Part shown: positions 62,053-64,000 of the stretch, in pieces
Position numbering within the stretch: the first letter of the stretch is position 1
How the letters are laid out: each line of letters opens with the position of its first letter
Assembly (NCBI RefSeq): GCF_025685655.1
Contig: NZ_JAGSYG010000006.1
Location: forward strand, 124,001-188,000
Direction of reading: 5' to 3'
DNA from: Acidicapsa ligni
GTDB taxonomy: Bacteria > Acidobacteriota > Terriglobia > Terriglobales > Acidobacteriaceae
Length of the DNA stretch: 64,000 nt
Position numbers and translations under genes: made by a program
The notes under the pieces: generated by a model
The model's database searches: none
The model's input: the letters and a program-made list of their open reading frames with translations, nothing else
What the model was told of the DNA's origin: nothing

Positions 62053-64000
62053 CTACTTCCACGTATGCGCCACGATGGGCAGGCCAGTTACCGGCCAGTG
62101 ATCTACTTGCGCATTCGCATTGAGCACGACGGGCACCTGCGATCCGGTATCGGAAACACCTACGTTCCATCCATCGACCACCACAAACGGGGCTTCGCCT
62201 TTCAGATCTGCGGCGTCCGCCTCTACGGTGATCGTCCGGCTTTCGTTCGGTACCAGCGAGACGTAGTTATCGCTGTAATACACAGGGAGCACGCGATCCG
62301 TCCAAGGATCTGCTGAAGGATCGGCTGCATTGCTGTTGCCGGCTTTGCCGCGACGCAATTGCAGATGAGCCATGAGCGCTACCTGCGTTCCGGGGTTGTG
62401 CAGCGTAACGGTGATGTGCAGCTTGCCCTCGGCATCATGCCGGGTAGCCTTCGCCTCCAGCCTGATTGTCTTCAGCGAATTGAGCGCCTGTAGATCGTCT
62501 GGCCGCTCTGAAGTGCCACGCCAGTAGAAGTTATCCGACAGCAGCTTGCCATGTGCGTCTTTCAGCTCAAGTTTGACGAAGTTCACGTCTGTGAGCCCCT
62601 TCGGACGCTCCTCGGGGCCTACCAGGGATGCCAGATCGATTGCCGAGCTTGCAGGTCCGGTGACGGGCATCTCGCGCTTCATGACTTCTGTGCCGTCCAG
62701 ATTGTAGATGGACGCATAGGCTATTGCGCCGGTCAGGACCTGTGGCAGATTGTTGATCACTTCGACGGAGCCGGTCAGTTCATTGAGCTGGATATGCACC
62801 ATCTCTCCAGCCTTTTTTGCACCGAAGAGCGAAGAGTTGGCTTCGAGATCGTGGTGGTAGAACTGCCATACAAAGCTCGGCTGCGCAGGGTTGCTCATCC
62901 AGGTAATGATCGCGGTTGAGGGATTGAAGAGCTTCGCATTTCGTCCCTCGTACATGGCTCGATAGGCCTCGTAGTTTGCGAGTTGGCTCTTGCGCACGAA
63001 GTCGGCCATATTGGCCAGCTTGCCGTAGCGGTCTGCGAGCGTTTTGGGATAGGTGTCTCCGTGCGAAGCACCCCTGGCGAGATCATGCTCGGCCCAATCG
63101 TCGTTGATCTGCTCCCAATCCTTCTGCGGCATCATGCCCTGGAGCGACTCGATCGTCGGAATGGACGAGCTGCCAATCTCCGTCTTGAAAGCCTCAGTGA
63201 AGATGTAATACTCGCGTGGCGTACGCCACCAATATGGGCCGCCTGAGTTGACTCCTGCGCCGGATGTGGAGCTCGGCTGATAGCGACGCGTCGGTTCGAG
63301 CTCGGCCATCAGTATGCGGAGCTGATCGTCGATCTCCTTGGGCGGAAAGCCTTCATTGCGCGCGCACCAGATGGCGATGGCCGGGTGGTTGCGATAGCGC
63401 AGAATCTTATCGCGCACATTGGCCATATACGTCGGCAGATCGGTGGGATTCGGTCCATCGGATGGATTGGGCTGGAAGAACTCATCCCATAGCAGAATGC
63501 CGTACTTGTCGCACAATTCGTAGAAATCTTCGCCGGTGCTCTGCCCTACCCAGTTGCGAATCATGTTCATGTTCGCAAGCTGGTGCATGCGAATCTCGGC
63601 CTCAAGGCGCTCGCGTGGAATGCGCTTCATCGCCTCATCGAGGCCCCAGTCACCGCCTCGAATGAATACCTTGACGCCATTCACAGAGATGGTGAGGTTC
63701 TCGGAATCGGGCACAGAATACGAAATCTTGCGAACGCCGAATTGCAGCGTCTGTCCGTCGGAGATTTTGCCTGCCACGTCAAAGCTCAGATGCAGCGAAT
63801 AGAGATTCTGCGGGCCGTATCCGTTCGGCCACCATAACTTTGGATTCAGCAGATGGAGCGCCTTGAACTCCGCCGGTTCGAACTTGACGATCTGTGAGGC
63901 ATGAGGAGCGAGTTCGACTGATTTTTCTACAGAGACATCGCCAAAGCTGGCCTTGAAAACGCCCTTCTCCGCCTTGCCTGTAACATTTTCAACTGTTGCC
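62053..64000 (-). CDS. Glycoside hydrolase family 2 protein, C-terminal part
   Basis: The frame is open to the window edge (about 649 codons), so only the C-terminal part of the enzyme is seen. It has an immunoglobulin-like domain (LWWPNGYGPQNLYSLHLSF), then the TIM barrel: FIRGGDWGLDEAMKR, NMIRNWVGQSTGEDFYELCD, WDEFFQPN, the acid/base Glu in IWCARNEG (codon 63352-63354) and the probable nucleophile in TEIGSSSIP (codon 63178-63180), then C-terminal beta domains. This is typical of GH2 mannosidases or exo-beta-glucosaminidases; the exact sugar is not clear. Upstream of pyrH with 119 bases between. Confidence 0.85.
   Translation of the reverse strand, partial: ATVENVTGKAEKGVFKASFGDVSVEKSVELAPHASQIVKFEPAEFKALHLLNPKLWWPNGYGPQNLYSLHLSFDVAGKISDGQTLQFGVRKISYSVPDSENLTISVNGVKVFIRGGDWGLDEAMKRIPRERLEAEIRMHQLANMNMIRNWVGQSTGEDFYELCDKYGILLWDEFFQPNPSDGPNPTDLPTYMANVRDKILRYRNHPAIAIWCARNEGFPPKEIDDQLRILMAELEPTRRYQPSSTSGAGVNSGGPYWWRTPREYYIFTEAFKTEIGSSSIPTIESLQGMMPQKDWEQINDDWAEHDLARGASHGDTYPKTLADRYGKLANMADFVRKSQLANYEAYRAMYEGRNAKLFNPSTAIITWMSNPAQPSFVWQFYHHDLEANSSLFGAKKAGEMVHIQLNELTGSVEVINNLPQVLTGAIAYASIYNLDGTEVMKREMPVTGPASSAIDLASLVGPEERPKGLTDVNFVKLELKDAHGKLLSDNFYWRGTSERPDDLQALNSLKTIRLEAKATRHDAEGKLHITVTLHNPGTQVALMAHLQLRRGKAGNSNAADPSADPWTDRVLPVYYSDNYVSLVPNESRTITVEADAADLKGEAPFVVVDGWNVGVSDTGSQVPVVLNANAQVDHWPVTGLPIVAHTWK

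Noticed and set aside
1..64000. tRNA, rRNA, CRISPR, integrase, transposase or riboswitch
   Set aside because: Scanned by eye on both strands; no cloverleaf-like ends with conserved TTCGA loop, no regularly spaced repeats with spacers, and no mobile-element protein were found. A covariance-model search would be decisive.

Overview
The window looks like a chromosomal segment of a Gram-negative, GC-rich heterotroph, most likely an Acidobacteriota member of the Terriglobia/Acidobacteriaceae kind. This is an inference. It rests on the envelope genes (TonB, MCE/MlaD, KdsD, an outer-membrane barrel), a family of beta-propeller lipoproteins, M13 and S1/P1 secreted hydrolases, frequent GTG/TTG starts, and a short palindromic repeat scattered between genes. 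No rRNA, tRNA, CRISPR array, prophage, integrase or insertion sequence was seen. Almost all of the window is ordinary, densely packed core genome.

Layout. 1-5.6 kb: a partial secreted protein coupled to a zinc-dependent phospholipase C-like protein, SerB, a BrnT/BrnA toxin-antitoxin pair, a DinB-fold protein and GalE. 6-9.8 kb: a TonB energy transducer, a secreted M48-like protein whose metal/catalytic motif is degenerate, and a small outer-membrane barrel. 9.9-13.7 kb: a periplasmic redox pair (DsbD N-terminal domain and TlpA), KdsD, a small histidine-ended membrane protein and an SDR. 14-18.6 kb: ProS, a bifunctional PBP1B-type peptidoglycan synthase and a GlcG/HbpS-like protein. 18.7-26.6 kb (minus strand): a Nei/Fpg glycosylase behind a giant Lhr helicase, and a CheA-type kinase with no other che genes nearby.

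26.7-31.8 kb is a nucleoside salvage cluster: cytidine deaminase, pyrimidine phosphorylase, concentrative nucleoside transporter, purine nucleoside phosphorylase and uridine kinase. Together they would import nucleosides, deaminate or phosphorolyse them, and rephosphorylate uridine. 31.9-37.8 kb: DUF2062 protein, S1/P1 nuclease, then a phosphorelay set of hybrid sensor kinase, single-domain response regulator and HPt protein. 37.9-51.8 kb: XseA, GlmM, PolA (its proofreading domain looks dead), QueA, a DUF374 acyltransferase, a NatA/NatB-type ABC exporter, an AHSA1 protein, RecG, an unknown ACT-like protein and AcpS.

52-64 kb: an MCE protein with an exact 34-residue C-terminal repeat, an M13 peptidase, three tandem paralogous beta-propeller lipoproteins, an OafA-type acyltransferase, PyrH and the C-terminal part of a GH2 glycosidase that runs off the window.

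No clearly undescribed system stands out. The items most worth a second look are the dispersed palindromic repeat, the M48 pseudo-peptidase, the phosphorelay operon with a degenerate first receiver, the exact 34-residue repeats in the MCE protein, the lipoprotein triplication, and perfect hairpins that overlap the 3' ends of convergent genes.
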